A DNA stretch of 58,803 bases from Kribbia dieselivorans NBRC 106261 (GTDB taxonomy: Bacteria > Actinomycetota > Actinomycetes > Actinomycetales > Dermatophilaceae): positions 1 through 58,803 of the forward strand of contig NZ_BCRE01000007.1 in the NCBI RefSeq assembly GCF_001552435.1. Direction: 5' to 3'. Numbering within the stretch: position 1 is the first letter of the stretch; every line of letters begins with the position of its first letter. The notes below the pieces were generated by a model. That model was given only the letters and a program-made list of their open reading frames with translations, made no database searches and was not told the origin of the DNA. The position numbers were made by a program, and so were the translations under genes. Of the stretch, positions 10,366 through 20,500 are shown one piece after another.

Positions 10366-10607
10366 GAGCGAGCAGCCCACTTGGCTTGGAAGTGTGCTCG
10401 GACCTCGTCTGCGGGGATAGCTCGCGAGGGGTCAGCCTTCAGTGCGTCGTACGCATCTGCCGCCACCGTCCTCAGCCATTCCTCGGCAGCGGGGTCGAGC
10501 GTGGTCTCCGACTCCACCGACTCAAGGAGTCAAAGCGCGACGTCCTTGCGCAGTTCAGGGGGCAGGGACATCCCAGCCTCGAAGTACTCTGACGCGCTCA
10601 GTGCCAT
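10362..10607 (-). pseudogene. Addiction-module antitoxin with internal stop
   Basis: Translation from the ATG at 10607 gives a protein of the RelB-like addiction-module family: MALSASEYFEAGMSLPPELR, then LLESVE and the C-terminal segment AIPADEVRAHF. An in-frame TGA at 10530-10532 breaks it after 25 codons. The normal stop overlaps the start of the toxin remnant. Together the two make a decayed toxin-antitoxin pair between sseA and dusB. Confidence 0.7.
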
Positions 10608-10715
10608 GTAGAGAGTCTACGTCGCGGCCCCAACCAATGCGCTGAACCGGCGTTTGGCTGTGGACAACGCGCAGCATTCGGGGCACCCTCGCTGAGGTGG
10701 GAGAATGGGCAGGTC

Positions 10716-11972
10716 ATGCACGTCACCGCCACGCTCCCCGCTCCGAACACGACCCCGACCGCAGCCGCCCCCACCGCGGCCGCGGCCCCCGTCCTGCCCC
10801 CGCTGCAGATCGGCCCGCTGACCATCGAGTCGCCTGTCGTCCTGGCCCCGATGGCCGGCATCACCAACCGGGCCTTCCGCCGCCTGTGCCGCGAATACGG
10901 CACCGAGGGCCTCGCCGCCGGGGGAGCCAGCGGCGCCAAGAGCCTGTACGTCTCCGAGATGATCACCTCGCGCGCTCTCGTCGAACGCACCCCCGAGACG
11001 ATGCGCCTGATCGAACACGACCCCGACGAGCAACCGCGCTCCGTGCAGCTCTACAGCGTCGACCCGGCGACCACGGCCGCCGCGGCCCGGATCCTCGTCC
11101 AGGAGGACCGCGCGGACCACATCGACATGAACTTCGGCTGCCCCGTCCCGAAGGTGACACGCAAGGGCGGCGGCTCGGCGCTGCCGTGGAAGCGTGACCT
11201 GTTCCGCGCGATCGTGCGCGCCGCGGTGACCGAGGGCGCCAAGCGCGACGTGCCGGTGACCGTCAAGATGCGCATCGGTATCGACGACGATCACCTCACC
11301 TACCTCGACGCAGGCCGGATCGCCGAAGCGGAGGGGGCCGCGGCCGTCGCCCTCCACGCACGCACGGCAGCGCAGGCGTACTCCGGCCAGGCGAGATGGG
11401 AGGCGATCACCCGCCTGAAGGAGACGGTGACCTCCATTCCGGTGCTCGGCAACGGTGACATCTGGTCGGCGGAGGACGCGATCGCGATGGTCGCGCAGAC
11501 CGGCGCCGATGGCGTGGTCGTCGGCCGCGGTTGCCTGGGCCGGCCATGGCTGTTCACCGACCTCGCGGCCGCGTTCGCCGGCAGCAACGCGCGCGTGCAG
11601 CCCACCCTCGGCGAGGTCACGGTAACCCTGCGCCGGCACGCCGAGTACCTCACCGACTTCTACGACGGAGACGAGTTGCGGGCCTGCCGCGACATCCGCA
11701 AGCACATCGCCTGGTACCTCAAGGGGTTCCGGGCCGGCTCGTCGGTGCGCAACCAGCTCGCGCTGGTCAACTCCCTGACCGATCTCGACGGGCTCATCGC
11801 CACCCTCGACTTGACCGCGCCGTGGCCGGGCGAGGCCGCCGAGGGTCCGCGCGGCCGGGCCGGATCGCCGCGCGTCGTCGCCCTCCCGGACGGCTGGCTC
11901 GACTCGCCGGAGCTCAGCGAGACCCAGCGCCGTCAGGTCGCCGAGGCCGAACTGTCGGTCTCGGGCGGCTGA
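10716..11972 (+). CDS. dusB: tRNA-dihydrouridine synthase
   Basis: FMN enzyme that reduces uridine to dihydrouridine in tRNA D-loops, 418 residues. The TIM-barrel motifs are clear: LAPMAGITNRAFR at the start, NFGCPVPKVTRKGGGS with the catalytic Cys near residue 142, and the FMN/phosphate-binding GNGDIW and GVVVGRGCLG. A DusB-like C-terminal helical domain follows. The N-terminus is extended by about 25 Ala/Pro/Thr residues. It precedes dgt and dnaG, a common actinobacterial order. Confidence 0.93.
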   Translation: MHVTATLPAPNTTPTAAAPTAAAAPVLPPLQIGPLTIESPVVLAPMAGITNRAFRRLCREYGTEGLAAGGASGAKSLYVSEMITSRALVERTPETMRLIEHDPDEQPRSVQLYSVDPATTAAAARILVQEDRADHIDMNFGCPVPKVTRKGGGSALPWKRDLFRAIVRAAVTEGAKRDVPVTVKMRIGIDDDHLTYLDAGRIAEAEGAAAVALHARTAAQAYSGQARWEAITRLKETVTSIPVLGNGDIWSAEDAIAMVAQTGADGVVVGRGCLGRPWLFTDLAAAFAGSNARVQPTLGEVTVTLRRHAEYLTDFYDGDELRACRDIRKHIAWYLKGFRAGSSVRNQLALVNSLTDLDGLIATLDLTAPWPGEAAEGPRGRAGSPRVVALPDGWLDSPELSETQRRQVAEAELSVSGG

Positions 11973-12026
11973 ACCCGACGCCGGACGGCTGCGCCGACCT
12001 CGGCGCGCTGGCCTACTCTCGACTCC

Positions 12027-13256
12027 GTGACCTACAGCCCCCATGACCGCCAGCGGTGGGTCGCCGAGGATCCCGAACAGAAGCGCACCGACCGCGACGA
12101 CTTCGCCCGCGACCGCGGCCGGCTGATCCACTCGTCGGCCCTGCGCCGGCTCTCGGCCAAGACGCAGGTGCTGCAGCCGGGCATCGACGACTTCGTCCGC
12201 AACCGTCTGACGCACTCGCTCGAGGTCGCCCAGATTGGCCGCGAGTTCGGAGCGGCGTTGGGCTGCGACGCCGATGTCGTCGACACCGCGTGCCTCGCCC
12301 ACGACCTCGGTCACCCGCCCTTCGGCCACAACGGCGAACGCGCGCTGCGGGAGATCGCCGCGGACATCGGCGGGTTCGAGGGGAACGCCCAGACGCTGCG
12401 CATCCTCACCCGACTCGAGGCCAAGCGAGCACACCCCGACGGGCGGCCGGCCGGCCTCAACCTGACCCGCGCCAGCCTCGACGCGGCGACGAAGTACCCG
12501 TGGCGACGCGACGACGCTCCGTCTGGCTCACCGAAATTCGGCGCGTATAACGATGACCTGCCGGTCTTCGACTGGATGCGCGAGGGGGCGCCTCCGGGTG
12601 TGAAGTGCCTCGAGGCGCAGGTCATGGACTGGTCCGACGACGTCGCGTACTCGGTGCACGACGTCGAGGACGCCGTGGTCTCGGGACGCGTCGACGTGCG
12701 GGCGCTGCGTGACCCGGGGGTGGCCGAGGACGTGCTGGCCGAGGCGATCCTCGCGTACTCCTCGGGCCTGGACCGCGACGCGTTGGGCAGCGGCTTGGAG
12801 TCGCTCATGCACAGCGGCGCCGTCCCGGCCGCGTTCGACGGCTCGCGGGCCGGGTTGGCGGCGATCAAGGACATGACGAGTCGGTTGATCGGCCGCTTCT
12901 GCCTGGCGGTCGAGGTGGCGATGCGGGCGGAGCACGGACCGGGCGACCTGACCCGTTACGACGCCGATCTCATCGTGCCCGACCAGGTCCGCGCGGAGGT
13001 GGCGGTGCTCAAGGCGACGGCCGCGCACTTCGTCATGCGCAGCCGCGAACGTGACCAGTTGTATCGCGACCAACGGCAGGTCATCCACGATCTCGTCGCG
13101 ATGATCACGGACGATCCGGAGTCTCGTCTCGACGCGGATCTCCTGCCCGACCACCGCAGTGCCGACAGCGACGCGGCCGCGCGGCGGGTCATCATCGATC
13201 AGGTGGCCCAGCTCACCGACGTGCGGGCGTTGGAGTTGCACGCGCGCTGGTCGTAG
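12027..13256 (+). CDS. dgt: dGTP triphosphohydrolase-like HD protein
   Basis: HD-domain enzyme of the deoxyguanosinetriphosphate triphosphohydrolase-like family, which splits dNTPs to deoxynucleosides and triphosphate; 409 residues. The metal site is visible as the His in NRLTHSLEVAQ, the HD pair in CLAHDLGHPPFGHNGE, and a later Asp in MDWSDDVAYSVHD. The N-terminal RDRGRLIHSSALRRL is typical. The start is GTG at 12027. It lies between dusB and dnaG. Roles in nucleotide balance are inferred from the family. Confidence 0.92.
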   Translation: MTYSPHDRQRWVAEDPEQKRTDRDDFARDRGRLIHSSALRRLSAKTQVLQPGIDDFVRNRLTHSLEVAQIGREFGAALGCDADVVDTACLAHDLGHPPFGHNGERALREIAADIGGFEGNAQTLRILTRLEAKRAHPDGRPAGLNLTRASLDAATKYPWRRDDAPSGSPKFGAYNDDLPVFDWMREGAPPGVKCLEAQVMDWSDDVAYSVHDVEDAVVSGRVDVRALRDPGVAEDVLAEAILAYSSGLDRDALGSGLESLMHSGAVPAAFDGSRAGLAAIKDMTSRLIGRFCLAVEVAMRAEHGPGDLTRYDADLIVPDQVRAEVAVLKATAAHFVMRSRERDQLYRDQRQVIHDLVAMITDDPESRLDADLLPDHRSADSDAAARRVIIDQVAQLTDVRALELHARWS

Positions 13257-13329
13257 CCCGACCGGGGAAGCGGGGCGACCCACGTAGACTCGCCACCACG
13301 GTGGCTGCACGCGAGGCAGGAGGTGGCAC

Positions 13330-15252
13330 GTGGCGGGACGGATCCGCGCCGAGGACGTCGAGGCGGTCAAGGAACGCACGTCGATCTCGGACATCGTCCG
13401 CGAGCACGTCACGCTCCGCCCGGCCGGCCCCGGGTCGCAGAAGGGCCTGTGCCCGTTCCACGACGAGAAGACCCCGTCGTTCACGGTCCGCGAGACCGTC
13501 GGCGCGTTCCACTGTTTCGGCTGCGGCGAGGGCGGCGACGTCATCTCGTTCGTCATGAAGATCGACCACCTGACCTTTGCCGAGTCGGTCGAACGCCTCG
13601 CCGCGCGCGTCGGCATGGAGCTGCGCTACGAGGACGGTCCGGGACCGCGCCGCGAGGAGGGCGGGCTCGGCCGTCGCACCCGCATCATCGAGGCCCACCG
13701 CGTGGCCACGGAGTACTACGCCGACGCGTTGGTGTCACGACCGGATGCGCGTGCGGCCAGGGATTTCCTGCGCTCTCGCGGATTCGATCGCGCGGCTGCG
13801 GAGATGTTCGGCGTCGGTTTCGCCCCACGCGGGGGAGAGGACCTGACGCGGCACCTGCTGACCAAGGGGTTCACCGACGACGAACTCACCACCGCGGGGA
13901 TCAGCGGTCGCGGGTCGCGTGGCCTGTACGACCGATTCCGGGGGCGGCTGGTGTGGCCGATCCGCGAGATCACCGGCGACCCCATCGGGTTCGGTGCGCG
14001 GCGACTGTTCGACGACGACCGGATCGCGGCGAAGTACCTCAACACCTCCGAGACGCCGGTGTACAAGAAGACGCACGTGCTCTACGGGCTGGACCTGGCG
14101 AAGAAGGCCATCAGCACCGACCGCAAGGCCGTCGTCGTCGAGGGGTACACCGACGTCATGGCCGCCCACCTGGCGGGGGTGCCGCACGCGATCGCCACCT
14201 GCGGAACGGCCTTCGGCGTCGAGCACATCAAGGTGCTGCGGCGCATCATGCGCGACGAGTCGGGCGGGGCCCCGGCGCGCGCCGTCTTCACGTTCGACGG
14301 TGACGCCGCCGGGCAGAAGGCCGCGATGAAGGCCTATGCGGAGGACCAGCGCTGGGCCAGCCAGTCCTACGTCGCGGTGGCCGCCGACGGCATGGACCCC
14401 TGCGACCTGCGCCTGCGCCAGGGCGACGCCGCGGTGCGCGCGCTCATCGACGATGCGGTACCGATGTTCGAGTTCGCCGTGCGCACCGTGCTGAAGAACT
14501 TCGACCTGTCCACCGCCGAGGGACGTGTCGGGGCGATGCGCGCGGCCGCGCCGATCATCCACAACATCCGTGATTCGGCGCTGCGGCCCGAGTACATCCG
14601 CGAGGTCGCCGGCTGGATCGGCGTCGACCCCGGCCAATTGCAGCACGAGGTCGGGCGGGCCCAGCGGATGGCGATGAACCCGTCCACCACACCCGAGGAA
14701 CGACGCTCCGCCAATGGCCGGCCCGAGCCGACCCACGAGGTGAGTGATCTACCCCGGCCCGACCTCCGCGATCCGGTGGTGCAGGCCGAGCGGCAGTTGC
14801 TGCAGGTGCTGCTGCAGTACCCCCATCTAGTGAGCAAGGGGGCGCTCGATGGGATCGATCCCGTGGCGTTCCACGCGGCGGCGCATCGGTCGCTGTTCGA
14901 GGCGATCCGCACGGTCGGGGCACCCACGCCGGAGGACACGCAGATCGGGTGGACCTCGCGCGTCATCGAGGCCGCGCCGAGCGCCGTGCACCCGCTCATC
15001 AACGAGATCGGAGTCTCGACGCTCCCGACGGTCTTCGACAAGACCACGGGTCTGCCGCCGCAGTCGTACGTCGACTCGCTCATCGACCGCGTCACCGAGG
15101 TGGGGCTGACCCGACGCATCGCCGAGGCCATGTCGGAGATGCGACGCATGGCCTCCGACCCCAACGCCGACCCGGCGGCCACCCGGGACACCTCCACGCA
15201 CCTGCTCGGGCTGCAACGCCAGCTCGCCGCTCTCAGACAGGGGAACACCTGA
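13330..15252 (+). CDS. dnaG: DNA primase
   Basis: Makes RNA primers for chromosome replication; 640 residues. The CHC2 zinc finger is formed by CPFH (about residue 41) and FHCFGCG (about 61). The TOPRIM core has VVEGYTDVM and the acidic TFDGDAAGQKA segment. The C-terminal helicase-binding region follows a variable linker after residue 450. The start is a GTG after a purine-rich AGGAGG site. The stop overlaps the next gene's start. Confidence 0.97.
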   Translation: MAGRIRAEDVEAVKERTSISDIVREHVTLRPAGPGSQKGLCPFHDEKTPSFTVRETVGAFHCFGCGEGGDVISFVMKIDHLTFAESVERLAARVGMELRYEDGPGPRREEGGLGRRTRIIEAHRVATEYYADALVSRPDARAARDFLRSRGFDRAAAEMFGVGFAPRGGEDLTRHLLTKGFTDDELTTAGISGRGSRGLYDRFRGRLVWPIREITGDPIGFGARRLFDDDRIAAKYLNTSETPVYKKTHVLYGLDLAKKAISTDRKAVVVEGYTDVMAAHLAGVPHAIATCGTAFGVEHIKVLRRIMRDESGGAPARAVFTFDGDAAGQKAAMKAYAEDQRWASQSYVAVAADGMDPCDLRLRQGDAAVRALIDDAVPMFEFAVRTVLKNFDLSTAEGRVGAMRAAAPIIHNIRDSALRPEYIREVAGWIGVDPGQLQHEVGRAQRMAMNPSTTPEERRSANGRPEPTHEVSDLPRPDLRDPVVQAERQLLQVLLQYPHLVSKGALDGIDPVAFHAAAHRSLFEAIRTVGAPTPEDTQIGWTSRVIEAAPSAVHPLINEIGVSTLPTVFDKTTGLPPQSYVDSLIDRVTEVGLTRRIAEAMSEMRRMASDPNADPAATRDTSTHLLGLQRQLAALRQGNT

Positions 15253-15764
15253 TGCGACTGCCCTTCGGCCCACGGACCAGCCTCGCGAAGGAGACCGCGA
15301 AGGCGGTCGGGCTCGGGCGCGGTGAGCGGATCCTCGGGGCCGCCGCGACCGCGGACGGCGCGCATGTCGTCATCACGACCTTCCGGTTCGTCGTGGTCTC
15401 GGGCGAGAACGTGGTCACGTTGGCGCGGCCGTGGCACGAGGTTGACGGAGGAGCGTGGGACCAGGACACCGAGACGCTGCGGGTGACGTGGGTCGACGAG
15501 CCGGAGACGCGCTTCGCCCTGGCCGGTGACCGGGACTTCCACGGGGCGTTCCGGGAGCGGGTGCAGGCGTCGGTCGTGTCCGAGGAGTTCGTCGACTTCG
15601 GGGGCGGCCGGCGGGCGCGGGCGGCGATCCGCAAGAACCTGGCCACGGGGGAGCTCAGCGAACAGGTCATCGTCGGCAAGGGCGTGAGCTTCGATCAGCC
15701 GGGGGTGCGTGCGGAGTGCGAGGCCACGCTGCGGCGTCTGCGCGAGGAGATCGGGCTGGACTGA
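15252..15764 (+). CDS. Conserved hypothetical protein after dnaG
   Basis: A 170-residue soluble protein whose ATG overlaps the dnaG stop (TGATG), so it is coupled to primase translation. It contains repeated beta-type segments (VITTFRFVVVSGENVVTL, then a run around TLRVTWVDEPETRF) that resemble a PH-like fold, followed by a basic C-terminal helix. No catalytic motif is seen. It is a frequent actinobacterial neighbour of dnaG, with no function that I know. Confidence 0.7.
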   Translation: MRLPFGPRTSLAKETAKAVGLGRGERILGAAATADGAHVVITTFRFVVVSGENVVTLARPWHEVDGGAWDQDTETLRVTWVDEPETRFALAGDRDFHGAFRERVQASVVSEEFVDFGGGRRARAAIRKNLATGELSEQVIVGKGVSFDQPGVRAECEATLRRLREEIGLD

Positions 15765-15824
15765 CCTGCCGATTAGGTCGGTGGTGGGCGGTTTTGCTAT
15801 GGTTTCTCAGCGCTCACAAAGCGA

Positions 15825-15897
15825 TCCCCTGTAGCTCAATTGGCAGAGCAGCCGGCTGTTAACCGGCAGGTTGTTGGTTCGAGTCCAACCGGGGGAG
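15825..15897 (+). tRNA. tRNA-Asn (GTT)
   Basis: This 73-nt cloverleaf has acceptor stem TCCCCTG/CGGGGGA, D-loop AGCTCAATTGGCAGAGC, anticodon GTT at 15858-15860 and T-arm GGTTCGAGTCC. The discriminator base is G, and CCA is not encoded. The defence island begins a few hundred bases downstream. Confidence 0.95.
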
Positions 15898-15902
15898 CCC
15901 GC

Positions 15903-15950
15903 GAGAAACGGCCCGTGACATGCATAAACGCATGTCACCGGCTGTTCTCA
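15903..15950 (+). terminator. Stem-loop after tRNA-Asn
   Basis: GTGACATGC (15915-15923) pairs perfectly with GCATGTCAC (15930-15938) around a 6-base loop, and partly complementary flanks (GAGAAxxxGGCC and GGCTGTTCTC) extend the stem. It is the likely tRNA-Asn transcript terminator. Confidence 0.7.
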
Positions 15951-16300
15951 CAGGGCCCGCACGGACCTGATTGTTCGGGCCACCTTTCATTGTCAGGGCT
16001 CCCCGCTACGTTCAACGGCATGAAGCGCACCGCCTTCCCCCGCGGGACCGTCGTCGACCTGCTCGACTCTTCGGGCGATGGCCGTAACGGCTCCAGTTCG
16101 TCGACGACCAGGGAGTCCGGTGAAGTCAGGTTCGTGCCTCAACTGAAGGGTGGGGCTGGGACGGTGGGCTCCGGTTGCCGCGACCAGTGGCTGGACGACC
16201 TAATCAGGGCATCGGCTGACTGCGACTCGGGCCGTGGCGAGGAAATTTCCTCGGCCTCCCTCCTGATTGGGCTTCAACGTTGACTCCCCACGAAGGGTGG
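15951..16300. other. Gene-free stretch at left edge of the defence island
   Basis: No convincing gene is seen here. The open frames that run through it also run through the tRNA or have no ribosome site. No integrase remnant and no second copy of the tRNA-Asn 3' end could be recognised. Confidence 0.5.
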
Positions 16301-17206
16301 ATGAGCCCAGATCGTCATCTCGAGGGGAGCCCGGCTTTCGGGACATACTGGGCGTCGCTTCTGGATGCGGTCGATGCCACTGGAACACCGCGGCTTGCCG
16401 GCAAGCGTCGGGACTTCCGAGCCGCGAACGTTCCAGCGCGCAGGCTTGACCTCGAGAGCGAACTGCGCACACTCCTCTGGCTGCATCGCCACGGGCTGCG
16501 CCCAGAGTTTGGTGCGACAGATGGATCGCCAGCGGCCGATCTCGTGCTGCCGGACCTTGGCCTCGGGGTCGAGGTCACACGCCTTGCTCGTCCCGAGGTC
16601 GGTTGGCAGGTCGTGCGGCTTGTCTTCGACGAGCTACGTCGCTATGCACCCAGCGTCCGCGCAACAGTTCACCTTGACAGCCGGCCTTTGGCGGTGAGGG
16701 CATCCGTTCTAGAGGCACTCAGGGAGGAGGTCCGGCTCAGCCTGCAACAGGAGTGCCGCCCCGTCTTCGCTGTGTTGAGACCGGCCCGCGGAAACGCGCG
16801 GGCCACCACCGTAACGGTCACTTTCCGGCAGGCCGGCTCGGTCGTGCCGAGACTGTTCGCGCCACCTGTCGGCAGGTCCAGCGTCGCCCGTCTTGATGTC
16901 GAGGACCTCGTCGCCAGGGTGCTGACAGATAAGCGGAAGCGCCGGCAGGGCGAAGCAATGCCGACGGTCCTGGTCATAGACGTGGGCGACCTCATGCCGG
17001 CCACCACGCGTACAGACGCCCAAGCATGGAGCCGGCGATTGGCGCACATCCTCAACGAGCACCGTGAGGGCACCTCCTTTGCCGCGCTGTGTCTCGTCGC
17101 TTTCGGTGACCTCAGCACAGATCCTCGCGTGGCGCTGGGGGTCGCACCGCCTTCGCGAGTGGTGAGCCGCTGGGCGGAGGCTCTGGGCTTGGGAGACATG
17201 AGATAA
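16301..17206 (+). CDS. Hypothetical protein, possible nuclease-like fold
   Basis: A 301-residue soluble protein. Residues 50-95 (an LESEL helix, then ADLVLP with Asp80 and a hydrophobic strand ending VEVT with Glu91) have the E...D...E-x-T spacing of the PD-(D/E)XK fold, but the usual lysine is absent, so nuclease activity is only a guess. The C-terminal half contains RLDVEDLVARVLTDKRKRR and a conserved-looking LCLVAFGDLSTDPRVALG. The ATG is chosen over an upstream TTG because GAAGGG lies at ribosome-site distance. A decayed copy of the same gene lies at about 50215-50605, next to the tRNA-Met attachment repeat. Both copies sit at island edges. Confidence 0.6.
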   Translation: MSPDRHLEGSPAFGTYWASLLDAVDATGTPRLAGKRRDFRAANVPARRLDLESELRTLLWLHRHGLRPEFGATDGSPAADLVLPDLGLGVEVTRLARPEVGWQVVRLVFDELRRYAPSVRATVHLDSRPLAVRASVLEALREEVRLSLQQECRPVFAVLRPARGNARATTVTVTFRQAGSVVPRLFAPPVGRSSVARLDVEDLVARVLTDKRKRRQGEAMPTVLVIDVGDLMPATTRTDAQAWSRRLAHILNEHREGTSFAALCLVAFGDLSTDPRVALGVAPPSRVVSRWAEALGLGDMR

Positions 17207-17520
17207 GTCCGCGCTTCCCGGGCAAGCTACACGCGCGGGGCAACACGGAAGTTTGGCGGGAGGCATTGGCCCTCCTCTACTCCGCCTATCCAGAACTCAG
17301 AGAGGGAGCGACGCAATTTGGGCTCCCTATCGGTTCGATATCCGAGATTCTGGAACCTCAGTGAGGCTAAGCAATTACAGCATGGCAGGGGCGCCATCTC
17401 CCTTGTGTCACTGCACGGCCAGGCCTTGTGCAAGGTCCTTGGTGACGGCTGCGAACCTGCTCGCCAGCGCCTAGCCTCGGATAGGTACAGTGCAGCCCAG
17501 GTGACGATGGGAGCTGCGAC
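17207..17520. promoter_or_regulatory. Intergenic region before the defence operon
   Basis: This 314-base, relatively AT-rich stretch has no credible coding frame. The open minus-strand frame that covers it is a shadow of the helicase gene. It probably carries the promoter of the eight-gene operon, but no single -35/-10 pair stands out. Confidence 0.4.
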
Positions 17521-20500
17521 GTGGTCAGCAACGATGCAGGCGGCATGGACGTCTTCGACGCGCAGCAGCAGCTCATCGACGACTACCGCTCCTTCACCAC
17601 CGCCTTCGTTGACATCGACGACGCACGCATCAAAGAGCACGTAGCAGACCAGCTTGAGCGGGGCGAGCAGTGGCCCGCGCCCTGGCTGTCCCTCAACCCT
17701 GCATTCGAGTCCGGGGGCAGCGTCAGTGACCTTGTGCGCGAAGGCCTGCTCCATGACGAGTGCCGCCGAATCTTCCGCGTCAAGAGTGCGATCGACGATG
17801 CCGGATCCCACGAGCTGACCTTCCACCGCCACCAGCGCGACGCCATCGAGGCGGCCCGCTCCGGTCGCAGCTACGTGTTGACCACCGGCACAGGGTCGGG
17901 CAAGTCGCTGGCCTACATCGTGCCGATCGTGGACAGCGTCCTGAGTCAGCCTCGACGCCCCGGGGTCAAAGCGATCGTGGTCTACCCCATGAACGCGCTG
18001 GCCAACTCCCAGCAACTGGAACTGGAGAAGTTCCTTCGTTTCGGTTACGGCCCGGGCCGCGAACCGGTCACCTTCGCGCGGTACACCGGCCAGGAGCGGG
18101 GCGAGGAACGCCAGCGCATCCTCGACAACCCGCCCGACATCCTTCTCACAAACTACGTGATGCTCGAGCTCATCCTCACCCGCCCCGAGGAACGCCGTCG
18201 ACTCGTCGCCGCCGCCAAGGGCCTGGAGTTCTTGGTTCTCGACGAACTCCACACCTACCGCGGTCGACAGGGCGCCGACGTGGCGATGCTCGTCCGGCGA
18301 GTGCGCGAGGCCTGCGAGGCCCCCAACCTCCAGTGTGTCGGCACATCAGCCACCATGGCGACCGGAGGCACCATCGCCGATCAGCGGGCCAAGGTCGCCG
18401 AGGTGGCAACCCGCATCTTCGGTGCCGAGGTCACTCCCGGACGGGTGATCGGCGAGACGTTGGCGCGCGCGACGGTCCCGCTTGAGCGCACCGACGGCCT
18501 AGCCGAGTGCGTCCGCCAGACCGTGCCCACCACTTTCGACCAACTGCGCCAGTGGCCGCTGGCCAGTTGGATCGAGAGCACCTTCGGCCTCGACGAGGAG
18601 GCCGGCACGGGTGTGATCATCAGACAGCGCCCTCGCAAGGTCCGCGAGGACGCGGCTCCCCGTCTTTCCGAGCTGACGGGGCTGACCACCCAGAGCTGCG
18701 AGGAGGCGATCCGCGCCACCCTGCTCGCGGGGTCCAAGGTCACCGACCCCGACACGAAACGTCCGCTGTTCGCCTTCCGACTCCACCAGTTCCTCTCCAA
18801 GGGTGACTCGGTCTATGTGACTCTCGAACCCGAAGCCACACGGGTGGTCACGTCCAGTTATCAGGTCGCCGCCCCCGGACAGCCCAGCAAGCTGTTGTAC
18901 CCGTTGTCCTTCTGCCGCGAATGCGGCCAGGAATACCTGGCGGTGGCCAGGACCGAACGGCACGGGCAGATCACCTTCCGCCCGCGCCGTGATCGGGATG
19001 CCAGCGGCGGAGAACAAGATGACGGCTATCTCTTCATCTCCACCGACAACCCGTGGCCCGAACAACCGGTGACGGAGGATCGTTTGCCCGACTCATGGGT
19101 CGACGGCACGGAGGTCGTCGTCAACCGGCAGAAGTATCTGCCTGAGCGGGTGAATGTCGACCCGAGTGGAAATCAGACGGCCATGGGGGAGCGCGGTACT
19201 TCGGTGGCCTTCGTTCCGTCGCCGTTGATGTTCTGCCTGAGCTGTCGCGTGAGTTACGAGTCCGCCAGGGGCAACGACTATTCGCGGCTGGCGACTCTCG
19301 ACCGGGAGGGTCGTAGCTCGGCGGTCAGCATCATCAGCCAGAGTGTGGTCCGCTCCCTGCGGAAGGTCGATGACCTTCCGCAGGATGCCCGCAAGCTCCT
19401 CACCTTCGTCGACAACCGGCAGGATGCCAGCCTCCAGGCAGGTCATTTCAATGACTTCGTCCAGGTCATTCAGATGCGCGGCGCGCTGTATCGCGCCGCT
19501 CGGGACAACAACGGCATCGACCATCTCGACTTGGCCAGAAGTGTGGTCAAGGCACTGGGAACACCATTCGAGGAGTACGCCGCCTCGCCGGACGCGAAGT
19601 TCTCGGCGCGGCGAGAGGCGGAGGCGGCCTTCCGCGACCTGGTCGAGTTCCGGCTCTACTCGGACATCCAGCCGGGCCGACGGATCACGCTGCCCAACCT
19701 GGAACAAACCGGCCTCCTGCGCATCGAGTACAAGGATCTCGCCGAGATCTGTGAAGACGAGGACACGTGGACCTCGGCCTACGAGCCGTTGAAGCACGCC
19801 ACGGCCGGATTGCGACAGGAACTCTGTCGCATCGTGCTGGACGAGCTGAGGCGCGCTTTGGTCATCGACGCCGCCTGCCTGACCGAGGAAGGGTTCGAGC
19901 GCCTCAAGCGCCAGTCCCATCAGCACCTGCAGGGTCTCTGGACGGTGTCAACGCGTGAGGTTCTGCCGAGCATTGGCACGGCATTCGCCCGCTCCGGCAG
20001 CGGACGCGAGCGGAGCATCGACAAGCTCTTCCTCTCGGGCCGCTCGGCCTTGGGCAGCTACTTGCGCAAGCCCCAGCGGTTCCCCGACCACCTGGAGCGG
20101 CTCGGCACCGACGACGCCCAGCGCATCATCTCCGACATCCTGCGAATCCTCGCGAGAGTGGGCCTGCTCGAGGTGGTCGTGCCCGGCGAACAGGGCGGAC
20201 CGGGCTATCGACTCAAGTCGAGCAGCCTTCTCTGGGTGGCCGGCGAGGGCCAGCACGCCGCTGCCGACCCGTTGCGGATGACCGTTGACGCGGAGCAGGG
20301 CGGGCGAGTCAACGTGTTCTTCCGAGACCTCTACAGACAGGACTCCGACGATCTCACCGGCCTCCGAGCGAGCGAGCACACCGCCCAGGTGAGCAGCCAC
20401 GATCGGGAGAACCGGGAGCAACAGTTCCGCGACGGCGCGCTGCCTCTGCTGTTCTGTTCCCCGACCATGGAACTCGGTGTCGACATTGCGAGCCTGAACG

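Noticed and set aside
15840-16283. 147-codon open frame running through tRNA-Asn
   Set aside because: It begins inside the tRNA, lacks a ribosome site and resembles no protein.
17227-18252. 341-codon minus-strand frame overlapping the helicase start
   Set aside because: It is a GC-driven shadow of the helicase gene with no ribosome site and no recognisable family.
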